Assembly: GCA_902826815.1 (NCBI GenBank)
Contig: CADEGF010000044.1
Coordinates: forward strand, 1 to 64,000
DNA length: 64,000 bases
Source of the DNA: an uncultured Mycobacteriaceae bacterium
GTDB lineage: Bacteria > Actinomycetota > Actinomycetes > Mycobacteriales > Mycobacteriaceae
Reading direction: 5' to 3'
Shown: one piece after another, positions 27,127-35,097 of the stretch
Layout of the letters: each line of letters begins with the position of its first letter
Numbering within the stretch: position 1 is the stretch's first letter
Made by a program: the position numbers and the translations under genes
The notes under the pieces: model-generated
The model's database searches: none
What the model saw: the letters and a program-made list of their open reading frames with translations, nothing else
What the model was told of the DNA's origin: nothing

Positions 27127-27588
27127 TCAGGCAAACCCGCAGCCCGGATCGGGCTGGTCGTCGGCCAGCGGCGCGCCTGCCGGATCGATGTAGAGAACCT
27201 GCAGGACCAGCGGCCCCGGGCCAGGATTGCGGCCGATGTGCACGTAGCCGGGACCGCCCTTTTCGGCGATGCTCTGGCCCGTCAGGTACAGCCCGTCCAT
27301 CGAGCAGTCGGCCCGATAGTGCATCAGGACGCCTTCCTTGACGCTGCCGAGCAACTCGCCGTCATGAGAATGCCAGCCGGTGCTGCCGCCAGGGGCGATG
27401 GTGATCTCGCGGAAGATGTAGTCCTTGCCTGCGTCGCTCGTCTGCCAGATGACGGTGCCATCCGTATCACGCGGTGGTGTGGCGGTGGCGACGGCGGGAA
27501 GCGCCACCGAAACGGCTGCCATCGCGGCGGCGCTCAACGCAATCCAACGGGCTGGTGCCACACTTGCTACTCGGATGCGCCGGGTCAT
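27127..27588 (-). CDS. Exported cupin-domain protein
   Basis: A 153-residue secreted protein. The signal peptide covers about 36 residues, with an Arg-rich start (MTRRIR) and a likely cut after ATA. The mature part holds one cupin motif (GGSTGWHSHDGELLGSVKEGVLMHYRAD). Two cysteines (Cys in RADCSM and near the end, PGCGFA) may pair. Function unknown. Lies 25 bp upstream of the SDR gene on the same strand in transcription order. Confidence 0.78.
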   Translation of the reverse strand: MTRRIRVASVAPARWIALSAAAMAAVSVALPAVATATPPRDTDGTVIWQTSDAGKDYIFREITIAPGGSTGWHSHDGELLGSVKEGVLMHYRADCSMDGLYLTGQSIAEKGGPGYVHIGRNPGPGPLVLQVLYIDPAGAPLADDQPDPGCGFA

Positions 27589-27624
27589 GGTCGGTCACCC
27601 TGTCACAACACTCGTTACGCCCGG

Positions 27625-27630
27625 TAGATT
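27625..27630 (+). promoter_or_regulatory. -10 element of purM, near-leaderless
   Basis: TAGATT is followed by 8 nt and the ATG at 27639. Confidence 0.45.
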
Positions 27631-27638
27631 TGGCTGCG

Positions 27639-28712
27639 ATGACCGATCGCGCCGCACAACACGGCATCTCCTATGCATCGGCCGGGGTGGACATCGAAGC
27701 TGGTGACCGCGCCGTCGAACTGTTCAAACCGCTGGCGAGCAAGGCGACCAGGCCCGAGGTACGCGGTGGGCTTGGCGGGTTCGCCGGGCTGTTCGCGCTT
27801 CGCGGCGGGTACCGCGAGCCGGTGCTGGCCAGCTCGACCGACGGCGTCGGCACCAAGCTGGCCGTGGCCCAGGCGATGGACAAGCACGACACCGTCGGCC
27901 TGGACCTCGTCGCGATGGTCGTCGACGACCTGGTGGTGTGCGGTGCCGAGCCGCTTTTCCTGCAGGACTACATCGCCGTCGGGCGCACCGTCCCCGAGCG
28001 GGTGAGCGAACTCGTGTCAGGCATCGCCAACGGCTGCGTGATCGCCGGTTGCGCGCTGCTCGGCGGTGAGACCGCCGAACACCCCGGGTTGATGGCTCCT
28101 GACCACTACGACATCTCGGCGACGGGGGTCGGCGTCGTGGAGGCCGACGACGTGCTCGGCCCCGACCGGGTCAAACCCGGTGACGTGATCATCGGCATGG
28201 GCTCCACCGGCCTGCACTCCAACGGCTACTCGCTGGCCCGCAAGGTCCTTCTGGAGATCGACCGGATGAACCTCGCCGGACACGTCGAGGAGTTCGGCCG
28301 CACGCTGGGCGAAGAGCTGCTTGAGCCCACCCGCATCTATGCCAAGGACTGTCTGGCGCTGGCCGCCGAATCCCAGGTGCGCACGTTCTGCCACGTCACC
28401 GGTGGCGGGCTCGCTGGCAACCTGGAGCGGGTCATCCCGCCCGGGTTGGCGGCCGAGGTCGACCGCGGTACGTGGACGCCCGCGCCGGTGTTCGGCATGA
28501 TCGCCCAGCGCGGGCGAATCGATCGCGTCGAGATGGAGAAGACGTTCAACATGGGCGTCGGGATGATCGCCGTCGTAGCGCCCGACGACACTGACCGCGC
28601 GCTCGCGATCCTGACCGCCCGGCACCTGAACTGCTGGATTCTCGGGACCGTCAAGAAGGGCAGTAAGGACGGCCCACGCGTACAACTCGTGGGTCAGCAC
28701 CCACGCTTCTAG
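27639..28712 (+). CDS. purM: Phosphoribosylformylglycinamidine cyclo-ligase (AIR synthetase)
   Basis: A 357-residue enzyme that closes the imidazole ring (FGAM to AIR, ATP-dependent). Signatures: YASAGVDIEAGDRAVELFKP at the start, STDGVGTKLAVAQAM (about 77-91), DLVVCGAEPLFLQDYIAVG and MGSTGLHSNGYSLAR. The ATG at 27639 matches the family N-terminus and the -10; the open frame extends further upstream but without family similarity. A 7-bp hairpin lies over its last codons. Confidence 0.97.
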   Translation: MTDRAAQHGISYASAGVDIEAGDRAVELFKPLASKATRPEVRGGLGGFAGLFALRGGYREPVLASSTDGVGTKLAVAQAMDKHDTVGLDLVAMVVDDLVVCGAEPLFLQDYIAVGRTVPERVSELVSGIANGCVIAGCALLGGETAEHPGLMAPDHYDISATGVGVVEADDVLGPDRVKPGDVIIGMGSTGLHSNGYSLARKVLLEIDRMNLAGHVEEFGRTLGEELLEPTRIYAKDCLALAAESQVRTFCHVTGGGLAGNLERVIPPGLAAEVDRGTWTPAPVFGMIAQRGRIDRVEMEKTFNMGVGMIAVVAPDDTDRALAILTARHLNCWILGTVKKGSKDGPRVQLVGQHPRF

Positions 28713-28725
28713 GGGGACCACCCCT
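28688..28725 (+). terminator. Double stem-loop at the 3' end of purM
   Basis: CGTGGGT/ACCCACG form a perfect 7-bp stem with a 4-nt loop (28688-28705) within the last codons. AGGGG/CCCCT (28711-28725) form a second small stem right after the stop. There is no U-tract, as is usual for mycobacterial terminators. Confidence 0.5.
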
Positions 28726-28739
28726 GCGGACTGAGGGGA

Positions 28740-28925
28740 CTAACGTCGCCAGTCGTCCTCGGGGACCCAGTCGACGCTGTCGGCGCCGTTGAGATCATCG
28801 TCAGGCTCGTTGCCTTCCGACCCGGCCAGCTCTCGTTGAAGCTGGCTGAAATCGGTCTGCGGTGAGCTGTATTTGAGCTCACGAGCAACCTTGGTCTGCT
28901 TTGCCTTCGCCCGGCCGCGGCCCAT
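28740..28925 (-). CDS. DUF3073 small protein (Rv0810c-like)
   Basis: A 61-residue protein: a basic N-terminus (GRGRAKAKQTKVARELKY) and an acidic C-terminus ending VDWVPEDDW. This split-charge layout defines DUF3073, conserved in actinobacteria next to purM, function unknown. ATG 28925 matches the conserved N-terminus; an upstream frame start at 28961 is less likely. Confidence 0.85.
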   Translation of the reverse strand: MGRGRAKAKQTKVARELKYSSPQTDFSQLQRELAGSEGNEPDDDLNGADSVDWVPEDDWRR

Positions 28926-29062
28926 GGGGGGACCCCCTCGCGCAATAACGGAGCGGCCCAATTAACAGGCGGCTCCGATCTGTGTGTCATTTATTGTCCT
29001 GCCAACACTTTACCGTGCCCTGCCGCGGCCCGCTGGCAGGCCCTCACCCGGCGCGGATCGGC

Positions 29063-30136
29063 TCACCGCGCTCCGCCCCGCAGTCGCTCGACAGCCATCC
29101 GCCCGGCACCGGTGACGTCGGCGGCGGGCATCGAGTCGGCGTCGATCACGGCAGGTACCTCGATCTCACCGCCCGTGGTCAGGGCCGTGTCGCCGGGTAG
29201 GCCGCGTTTGAGAAGCGCCAGCGCGACGGGGCCGAGGTCGACGTGGTCGACGACGGTGCCGAGGCGGCCAACGGCGCGACCACCTGCGAGCACCGGGTCG
29301 CCCGTCGCAGGCCGGTCGGTGGACCCGTCGAGATGAAGCAGCACCAGCATTCGAGGCGGTTTACCCAGGTTGTGGACGCGTGCGACGGTTTCCTGTCCGC
29401 GGTAGCAGCCCTTGTCCAGGTGCACTGCGCTGCCGATCCAGCCCACCTCATGCGGAATCGTCCGCTCGTCGGTGTCGACGCCGAGCCGCGGCCGCAGCGC
29501 CGTCACCCGGTGTGCCTCGTAGGCCCACACCCCGGCCCGTCGCACGCCCGTCGCGGTCAACCGGTCCAGCCAGTCGGCCGCCTGCGCGCGCGGCACCACC
29601 AGGTCGAGTTCGATACCAGGCCCGCCGAGCCGGCGCGCAAACCCGCCGCCTGCCAGGGCCGCGGCGGAGTTTTCAGCTGGTAGCGAAGAGAGGCCGAGAA
29701 GATCGAGCACCCGGTCGTCGGCGAGCCGTGGGCCGAGCAGCGACAGCACCGAGAGGTCGGCCTGCTCGATCGTCACATCGGCCCAGAACACCATCTTGCG
29801 CAGGTAGGCCAGCAATGGCTCACCGCGCCAGGATTCGGTGTCGAGGTAGGTGGTATCGCCGAGCTCCGTCTGAATCCAGTGATCCTCGACACGACCCTGG
29901 CCGTCGAGGCTCAGATTCTGGGTGACCGTGCCGTCGGGGAGCTCGCTGACGTGCTGGCTGGAGATGTTGTGAAGCCAGCTCTTGCGCTCGCCGCCGGTCA
30001 GCTGGAGCACCACCCGATGCGAGCGGTCCACCACCACGGCCTCGTCTGCGGCGGCACGCTGTTCGCCAAGCGGATCGCCGTAGTGCCACACGGCGCCTGC
30101 GTCTGGCCCCGATTCGGGGGCGGGAACTGCTGACAT
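29063..30136 (-). CDS. YgfZ/GcvT-type folate-binding protein (Rv0811c-like)
   Basis: A 357-residue protein related to the glycine-cleavage T protein. The motif KGCYRGQE (about residues 240-247) is the YgfZ signature; YgfZ helps repair or assemble some Fe-S proteins in a folate-dependent way. It is divergent from the PabC-like aminotransferase, itself a folate-pathway enzyme, which fits a shared folate theme. ATG 30136 has GGAG and a TACGAT hexamer just upstream. Confidence 0.9.
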   Translation of the reverse strand: MSAVPAPESGPDAGAVWHYGDPLGEQRAAADEAVVVDRSHRVVLQLTGGERKSWLHNISSQHVSELPDGTVTQNLSLDGQGRVEDHWIQTELGDTTYLDTESWRGEPLLAYLRKMVFWADVTIEQADLSVLSLLGPRLADDRVLDLLGLSSLPAENSAAALAGGGFARRLGGPGIELDLVVPRAQAADWLDRLTATGVRRAGVWAYEAHRVTALRPRLGVDTDERTIPHEVGWIGSAVHLDKGCYRGQETVARVHNLGKPPRMLVLLHLDGSTDRPATGDPVLAGGRAVGRLGTVVDHVDLGPVALALLKRGLPGDTALTTGGEIEVPAVIDADSMPAADVTGAGRMAVERLRGGAR

Positions 30137-30143
30137 GTCTCCA

Positions 30144-30149
30144 ATCGTA
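30144..30149 (-). promoter_or_regulatory. -10 element of the ygfZ-like gene, leaderless configuration
   Basis: On the minus strand TACGAT is followed by 7 nt and ATG 30136. It faces a TACGCT hexamer (30156-30161) of the divergent gene. Confidence 0.45.
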
Positions 30150-30155
30150 CGGCGC

Positions 30156-30161
30156 TACGCT
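30156..30161 (+). promoter_or_regulatory. -10 element of the PabC-like gene, near-leaderless
   Basis: TACGCT is followed by 8 nt and ATG 30170. Confidence 0.4.
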
Positions 30162-30169
30162 TCTTGCCC

Positions 30170-31057
30170 ATGGCGAGCGAACCCGGGGTTGTGGTCACGC
30201 TCGACGGGCAATTGCACGATCCGCAGACACCGCTGCTGCACGCCGACGACCTGGCCGCAGTGCGCGGCGACGGCATCTTCGAATCGCTGCTTGTGCGCGA
30301 CGGGCGGCCGTGCCTGATCGAGGCGCACCTCGGCCGGTTGACGCAGTCGGCCAGGCTGATGGACCTGCCCGAACCCGACCTGGCGCGCTGGCGCGCCGCG
30401 GTGGCTACCGCGACAGCGCGCTGGACCGACCTCGGCGGAGCGGAGGGTGTGCTGCGGCTGATCTACAGCAGGGGCCGCGAAAGCGGCTCAGAGCCCACGG
30501 CATTCGCGATGATCGGCGCGGTGGCCGACAGGGTCGCCGCGGTCCGTTCGGACGGGATCGCGGCCGTGACGCTCGAGCGCTGCCTACCCGCCGAGGGCGC
30601 GGCCGACATGCCGTGGCTGCTCGCGGGTGCCAAGACGCTGTCGTATGCGGTGAACATGGCGGCCCTGCGTCATGCCGAACGGCAAGGCGCAGGCGACGTG
30701 GTGTTCATCAGCTCAGAGGGCACCATCCTGGAGGGGCCACGTTCGACGGTGGTGATCGCCACGGACGTGGACGGGAAGGGCGGAAGTCCTTGTCTGCTGA
30801 CCCCGCCGCCCTGGTATCCGATCCTGCGGGGCACCACGCAGCAGGCGCTGTTCGAGGTGGCCCGCAACAAGGGCTACGACTGCGATTACCGCGTGCTTCG
30901 GCCTGCGGATCTGTTTGCCGCCCAAGGGGTTTGGCTGGTTTCGAGCATCACCCTCGCGGCCCGCGTGCACACCATCGACGGCAAGGCGCTGCCGCGGTCC
31001 CCGATAGCCGCCGAACTCGCCGAGCTCGTCGACGCCGCCGTCGTCAGCGATCGCTGA
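30170..31057 (+). CDS. pabC: Class IV aminotransferase / 4-amino-4-deoxychorismate lyase-like (Rv0812-like)
   Basis: A 295-residue PLP enzyme. The catalytic Lys is in LLAGAKTLSYAVNM (about residue 155) and the phosphate-binding region in VFISSEGTILEGPRSTVV. In folate synthesis PabC releases p-aminobenzoate from aminodeoxychorismate; branched-chain or D-amino acid aminotransferases share the fold, so the exact reaction is likely rather than certain. ATG 30170 (MASEPGVV) is chosen over 30164. Confidence 0.85.
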   Translation: MASEPGVVVTLDGQLHDPQTPLLHADDLAAVRGDGIFESLLVRDGRPCLIEAHLGRLTQSARLMDLPEPDLARWRAAVATATARWTDLGGAEGVLRLIYSRGRESGSEPTAFAMIGAVADRVAAVRSDGIAAVTLERCLPAEGAADMPWLLAGAKTLSYAVNMAALRHAERQGAGDVVFISSEGTILEGPRSTVVIATDVDGKGGSPCLLTPPPWYPILRGTTQQALFEVARNKGYDCDYRVLRPADLFAAQGVWLVSSITLAARVHTIDGKALPRSPIAAELAELVDAAVVSDR

Positions 31058-31061
31058 CGAC

Positions 31062-31739
31062 CTACGGTTTCCGGCCGGAGAGCATCAGGAGCGGCAATCC
31101 CTCGATGCGAGAGACGTCTTTGTCGACGAGCTCGAGTCGACTCGCGAGGTCGCGTACGTCGTCCAGATCGAGCGACCGCCCGGCGATCCAGGTGCGGAAG
31201 AACGCGAGGTTGGGGCCACCGAGGAAGCGCGGAGTGGTGTAGTTCGCGACCAGGTTCTCGGAGTCTTCGAAGGTCGCGCTGCGATCGGCATCGGTTACCA
31301 GCAACGGACCTCCGGGTTTGAGGACGCGCAAGCACTCGGCGAGCCCGGCGTCCTGGCTCGTCCAGTGTTTGATCGAGCCGTAACTGATCACGCCGTCGAA
31401 GCCGGCATCGGGGAAGTCCAGTGCAGTGGCATCGCCCAGTTCGAACCGGACCCGGTCGCCGTAGCCGCGCATGAGCTTTGCAGCGCGCGCGATCTGAGGC
31501 TTGGACAGGTCGATGCCGACGATGTGGACGTCTGGTCGCTGATCGGCGATGTACTTGGTGAACTTGCCGCCGCCACATCCCACGTCCAGCACGCGGGCGT
31601 CCTGCGGGAGATGTGGCAGAAACCTGTCGTCGATCACGTGCCGTGACAGGTAGACGGCGGGCGCGACGATGGTCTCGTAGGTCCACGCGTGAAACGACGT
31701 GTAGATCGCGGTGATGTCGTCGAACGGTGCCATCGCCAT
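31062..31739 (-). CDS. Class I SAM-dependent methyltransferase
   Basis: A 225-residue Rossmann-fold methyltransferase. Motif I is VLDVGCGGGKFTKYIA (about residues 52-67), motif II GIDLSKPQIARAAKLM, then ELGDATALDFPDAGFDGVISYGSIKHW. Substrate unknown. ATG 31739 follows GAGGGGAG; a TATGAT hexamer at 31774-31769 is a possible -10. Convergent with pabC (4 bp between). Confidence 0.85.
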   Translation of the reverse strand: MAMAPFDDITAIYTSFHAWTYETIVAPAVYLSRHVIDDRFLPHLPQDARVLDVGCGGGKFTKYIADQRPDVHIVGIDLSKPQIARAAKLMRGYGDRVRFELGDATALDFPDAGFDGVISYGSIKHWTSQDAGLAECLRVLKPGGPLLVTDADRSATFEDSENLVANYTTPRFLGGPNLAFFRTWIAGRSLDLDDVRDLASRLELVDKDVSRIEGLPLLMLSGRKP

Positions 31740-31856
31740 AATTTCGCTCCCCTCAGACAGGCGCGCCAATCATATGCGCGGAGATTAAATCGCTAGCAGC
31801 CGTGTGCAAGCGCGAGTACTTTCGTCATTACACAGGGAAGGAGGTGGTCCGACAAA

Positions 31857-31895
31857 TTGATTGACTTATGGACATGTGAGGTGGCTGCGAGCTAG
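31857..31895 (+). CDS. Possible 12-residue leader peptide (MIDLWTCEVAAS)
   Basis: A TTG-started frame of 12 codons, 12 nt after AAGGAGG. The spacing is long and the start codon is weak, but the strong Shine-Dalgarno has no other sensible target except a 3-codon ATG frame at 31868. It contains Trp and Cys codons, and stem-loops follow. Unproven. Confidence 0.3.
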   Translation: MIDLWTCEVAAS

Positions 31896-31977
31896 CAGCG
31901 CCAGGGAATGAGCTAAACGCTCTTCGCGCAAGCGCTCATCGCAACCTGCGCGCGCTGGCGAATTCCCCGCAGTCACC

Positions 31978-32028
31978 CGGCCCCCGAGCCCTTGGTTTTG
32001 TCCAACCAGTACAGCGGCTCGGGGGCCG
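31978..32028 (+). terminator. Strong 13-bp stem-loop
   Basis: CGGCCCCCGAGCC (31978-31990) pairs perfectly with GGCTCGGGGGCCG (32016-32028). TTGG/CCAA (31992-32005) form an inner stem. TTTTC follows at 32033. It reads as an intrinsic terminator although no protein gene precedes it on the plus strand. Confidence 0.6.
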
Positions 32029-32063
32029 CACCATTTTCGGGGTCGGATCACCCCTTCCCGATC

Positions 32064-32069
32064 TAGGCT
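32064..32069 (+). promoter_or_regulatory. -10 element of the SDR gene, leaderless configuration
   Basis: TAGGCT is followed by 6 nt and ATG 32076. Confidence 0.5.
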
Positions 32070-32075
32070 CTGCCC

Positions 32076-32867
32076 ATGCAAATCTCCGGCTCGACCGTTC
32101 TGTTGACCGGCGCCACCGGCGGAATCGGGCACGCAATCGCGCAGGCTGTCGCGCAGCGCGGCGGACGTCTCATCGTGACCGGCCGACGCGGCGACGCGCT
32201 CGAGCAGCTCGTGGCTCAGTTCGATGCGCGGGCCCTGACTGTCGACCTGGCTGTGCCCGATCAGGTCGAACACCTTGCACAAGAGGCGGGCGAGGTCGAC
32301 ATCCTGATAGCCAACGCCGCTCTGCCCGCGTCGGGCGCACTCGATTCCTTCACCGTGAACGAAATCGACCGCGCGCTCGACGTCAACCTGCGCGCTCCGA
32401 TATTGCTGGCGAAGCAGCTTTCACCCGCGATGGTCACGAGAGGGCGAGGGCATCTCCTTTTCACATCCTCGTTGCTCGGCAAGTTTCCGTCGCCGAGCTC
32501 ATCTGTCTACTGCGCTACCAAGTTCGGCCTTCGTGGCTTCTCCGGATCACTGCGCAACGACCTCCACGGCACCGGAGTGGGAGTGTCGGTGGTGTTTCCT
32601 GGCATCATCCGCGACGCGGGCATGTTCGCCGACGCGAAGGTCGACGTCCCTGGCGGCGTCGGTACCAGCTCGCCGGACGACGTCGCCCGCGGAGTTGTGA
32701 GAGCGATCGAGAAAAACCGAGGCGAGGTTGTCGTCGCGCCTGTTGCACAGCGGCTCCTCGGCGCGTTGGGTGCTGTCTCGCCCGGTTGGTTCAGCGGTAT
32801 CTCCCGGCTCGCAGGCACGGACAAGGTGACCGCGAAGGTCGCCGAGGGTCAGCGCGACAAACGCTGA
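32076..32867 (+). CDS. Short-chain dehydrogenase/reductase
   Basis: A 263-residue classical SDR. The cofactor motif is LTGATGGIGHAIAQAVAQRG (about residues 9-28); the catalytic Ser is in FTSSLLGK and the Tyr-Lys in SVYCATKFGLRG (YxxxK, about residues 144-148). The NANAA-like motif is IANAALPASG. Substrate unknown. Followed 15 nt later by a binding lipoprotein gene. Confidence 0.92.
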   Translation: MQISGSTVLLTGATGGIGHAIAQAVAQRGGRLIVTGRRGDALEQLVAQFDARALTVDLAVPDQVEHLAQEAGEVDILIANAALPASGALDSFTVNEIDRALDVNLRAPILLAKQLSPAMVTRGRGHLLFTSSLLGKFPSPSSSVYCATKFGLRGFSGSLRNDLHGTGVGVSVVFPGIIRDAGMFADAKVDVPGGVGTSSPDDVARGVVRAIEKNRGEVVVAPVAQRLLGALGAVSPGWFSGISRLAGTDKVTAKVAEGQRDKR

Positions 32868-32882
32868 GGATGGCGGCGTGCA

Positions 32883-33734
32883 ATGATGCGGCGCATGCCC
32901 TCGCTGTGGCGGCTCGTCCCGCTGCTGGCCGCCGTGCTGGTCAGCTGCGCCCCGGCGGCTGAGCCGCCCGCCGCGCAAGGCCTGTCGCAGTGCAAGCGGG
33001 ATTCGCTGGACACGCTGTACAAGGGCGTCTTCACCTTCGGCACGGACCAGCCCGTCTACCCGCCGTGGTACATGGGCGACAACCCCGAGAACGGCGAGGG
33101 CTTCGAATCCGCGCTCGCCTACGCCGTCGCCGCCAGGTTCGGATATCCACGCGACGAGGTGCGCTGGGTGCGGGTGCCGTTCAACGCGGCGCTGGCGCCG
33201 GGTGAGAAGGAGTTCGACGCGAGCCTTTCGGAGTTCTCCATCACCGACCAGCGCAAGGCGGCCGTTGATTTCTCGACGCCCTATTTCGACGTCACGCAGG
33301 CCGTGGTCTCGGTGAAATCGTCACCGGCGGCCGCGGCCCGCAGCGTGGATGCGCTCAAGCCACTGCGGCTTGGCGTGCAGGTCGGCACCACCAGCTACAC
33401 GGCGGCCACCTCGGTGAACGGCGTCAACCCAGTGGCGGTCTACAACACCAACGTCGACGCGAAAGTGGCGTTGAGCAGCGGTCAAATCGACGCCCTCGTT
33501 GCGGATCTGCCGACGGCATTCTCGGTCGCCAACGAACTGCGCGACGGCGTCATCGTCGGTCAATTGCCTGCTGTCACAAACGATGGCGAGCAATTCGGGA
33601 TCGTTTTGAACAAGGACAGTTCGCTGACCCGCTGCGTCTCATCGGCCGTCGACGCGCTTCGTGACGACGGAACGTTGGCCGCGCTGCAGACGAAATGGCT
33701 CGCCGAGGCGGGCAAAGCGCCTGCTCTTCGCTAG
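32883..33734 (+). CDS. Amino-acid-type ABC transporter substrate-binding lipoprotein (family 3)
   Basis: A 283-residue lipoprotein with lipobox LVSC (Cys22). The mature part has the family 3 fold pattern: FTFGTDQPVYPPWYMGDN at the start, DASLSEFSITDQRKAAVDFSTPYFDVTQAVVS (about 105-136) and LGVQVGTTSYTAA. No transporter genes are adjacent. It overlaps the convergent small lipoprotein gene by 4 nt. Confidence 0.87.
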   Translation: MMRRMPSLWRLVPLLAAVLVSCAPAAEPPAAQGLSQCKRDSLDTLYKGVFTFGTDQPVYPPWYMGDNPENGEGFESALAYAVAARFGYPRDEVRWVRVPFNAALAPGEKEFDASLSEFSITDQRKAAVDFSTPYFDVTQAVVSVKSSPAAAARSVDALKPLRLGVQVGTTSYTAATSVNGVNPVAVYNTNVDAKVALSSGQIDALVADLPTAFSVANELRDGVIVGQLPAVTNDGEQFGIVLNKDSSLTRCVSSAVDALRDDGTLAALQTKWLAEAGKAPALR

Positions 33735-33994
33735 CCGGCGTCGGGTCCAGGCGCAAGCGATGCGCACGCTTGCGTGGCCTTGTGCCATGTCGCTTCGTCG
33801 GTGCCGGGCGGCGGGCCTGCGACGGGTCCCGGAGGTGCCGAAACACCGTGCTCGTGAAGGCAACTCGCGTAGCCGCCGTGATCGCTTGGCGCAGGCGCCT
33901 TGGTCGACGACTCCTCGGGCGGGGCTTGGGTGGTCGTACAGCCCGCGACGATGACCGTGGCGGCCAGTACTGCCGCCAACCGAATCTTGGGCAT
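33731..33994 (-). CDS. Small lipoprotein of unknown function
   Basis: An 87-residue protein with a lipoprotein signal peptide (lipobox VAGC, Cys19) and a short Pro-rich mature part with Cys pairs (ASCLHEHG ... TQACASLAP) that could form a disulfide. Its ATG overlaps the nitrobindin stop (TGATG), so it is the last gene of that operon. Confidence 0.72.
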   Translation of the reverse strand: MPKIRLAAVLAATVIVAGCTTTQAPPEESSTKAPAPSDHGGYASCLHEHGVSAPPGPVAGPPPGTDEATWHKATQACASLAPGPDAG

Positions 33995-34650
33995 CAGCCG
34001 ATAAACCTCGTCAGCCTGGCCGACAGGTGCGGCACCAGTCCGCCGTCGGCGTCAACGCGTTCCTCGACGTAAGCCAAATCGCCCCCCTCGACAATGCCGT
34101 ACAACCGTTTTGCGCCGCCGACCAGCATCCCGGACTTGCTGCGCGCCAACGCATCTGTCACCAGCTCCCACGACGATTGGTTGAGGGGCTGGCCGTAGAA
34201 AAGTTCGACGTAGCCTGCGGAGTTCGCAAGAAGCAGTTCGATTGCCTGGGATTCACCCGGATCGTTCGGGTCGTTGACGAACCGCCAGAACCCCGACTCC
34301 CGCAGGCCGCGCTCGTCGAATTCGCCTGCCTCGGTGAGTCGCCATGATCGCGCCTCCCAGATCAGGTAGTCGCCGCCGTCATGGGACACCACGATCTGCT
34401 GGCCGAACCGGTAGTCGCCCTCTGCCCCTCGGCCTTCGCCTTCGCCGCGCCACACCCCGACCAGGGGCAGTAGCGCAAGCAGCGCGCTGTTGAGGTCCGC
34501 GCCCTCGCGGAGATTCGCGGTGTCGGCAGGGGCGGGCAGATCGGAGAATGCCGGGATGTTGCGCGCGGCCGTCACCTTGGCCCGTTCGGCCGCGGCGGCA
34601 ACTGCCCGGTCGCCGGATCCGCCGGCGGCGGTGCTCTCGTCAGACGTCAC
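33994..34650 (-). CDS. Nitrobindin-like heme protein / peroxynitrite isomerase (Rv0813c-like)
   Basis: A 218-residue protein. After a disordered N-terminus (about 1-40) comes a beta-barrel beginning [11 protein letters not shown] (about 70-80), the nitrobindin signature. The heme-ligand His is in [14 protein letters not shown] near the C-terminus. Family members bind ferric heme and isomerise peroxynitrite to nitrate. GTG 34650 overlaps the stop of a tiny membrane-protein gene by 4 nt. Confidence 0.9.
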   Translation of the reverse strand: MTSDESTAAGGSGDRAVAAAAERAKVTAARNIPAFSDLPAPADTANLREGADLNSALLALLPLVGVWRGEGEGRGAEGDYRFGQQIVVSHDGGDYLIWEARSWRLTEAGEFDERGLRESGFWRFVNDPNDPGESQAIELLLANSAGYVELFYGQPLNQSSWELVTDALARSKSGMLVGGAKRLYGIVEGGDLAYVEERVDADGGLVPHLSARLTRFIG

Positions 34651-34745
34651 GATTCGTCGGTGATGAGCCGATACAGCGTGTACAGCGCGAACCAGGTGAT
34701 GACCACAACGGTCACCACAAGCAGGAGTTCGAAGATCAACACCAC
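34647..34745 (-). CDS. 32-residue single-span membrane protein heading the nitrobindin operon
   Basis: A GTG-started frame of 32 codons: a hydrophobic helix (about residues 3-24, rich in Val/Leu/Ile, with Trp18) and a short polar tail ending ITDES. Its stop overlaps the nitrobindin GTG (GTGA), and TAGACT lies 6 nt before its own start, so translation coupling and a leaderless promoter both support it as real. Function unknown. It is shorter than usual gene-calling cutoffs. Confidence 0.68.
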   Translation of the reverse strand: MVLIFELLLVVTVVVITWFALYTLYRLITDES

Positions 34746-34751
34746 GGCGCG

Positions 34752-34757
34752 AGTCTA
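34752..34757 (-). promoter_or_regulatory. -10 element of the small-membrane-protein/nitrobindin operon, leaderless
   Basis: On the minus strand TAGACT is followed by 6 nt and GTG 34745. Confidence 0.5.
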
Positions 34758-34793
34758 GCCCGCGACGGGGTGTCGCCGCTGCCGCCTTCGCCG

Positions 34794-35096
34794 CTACGCG
34801 ACCTTGACGTCGACCTCATGGATGCCTGCGCCCGACGGTGCGACGCTCGCGTCGCCGTTGCCCGACGGCGACAGTGCCCGCAGCGTCCAGGTGCCGGGCG
34901 CTGCGAAGAACCGGAAGTCACCGGTGGCCGACGCGACGACCTCGGCGGTGAACTCGTCGGACGAATCCAGCAGCCGCACGAACGCGCCACCGACGGTCTG
35001 ACCGGACCCGTCGACGACGCGACCGGTGATCACCGTTTCCTTCTCCAGGTCAACGCCGGCAGGCAGCGTCTGTCCTTGTTTGGGTGCAGAGCACAT
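34794..35096 (-). CDS. sseC2: DUF1416 protein (SseC2-like, Rv0814c)
   Basis: A 100-residue protein that always travels with the rhodanese CysA2 in mycobacteria. It starts [20 protein letters not shown], then a beta-sandwich-like stretch ([23 protein letters not shown]). ATG 35096 lies one base after the cysA2 stop. The frame is open far upstream on this strand, but that part is antisense-frame overlap with cysA2. Role in sulfur metabolism inferred from context. Confidence 0.9.
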   Translation of the reverse strand: MCSAPKQGQTLPAGVDLEKETVITGRVVDGSGQTVGGAFVRLLDSSDEFTAEVVASATGDFRFFAAPGTWTLRALSPSGNGDASVAPSGAGIHEVDVKVA

Positions 35097-35097
35097 A

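Larger units (their letters stand above)
31817..32040 (+). ncRNA. Candidate structured RNA / short-peptide leader in a 306-bp gap
   Basis: The gap 31770-32075 holds no long gene. A TACTTT hexamer (31817-31822), a near-perfect Shine-Dalgarno AAGGAGGTGG (31838-31847), a 12-codon frame, several GC-rich self-complementary stretches (GCTGC/GCAGC at 31884-31899) and a 13-bp hairpin near 31978-32028 follow in order, all on the plus strand. The next gene has its own leaderless-type promoter at 32064, so this may be an independent small RNA of about 200 nt, or a leader. Confidence 0.4.
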
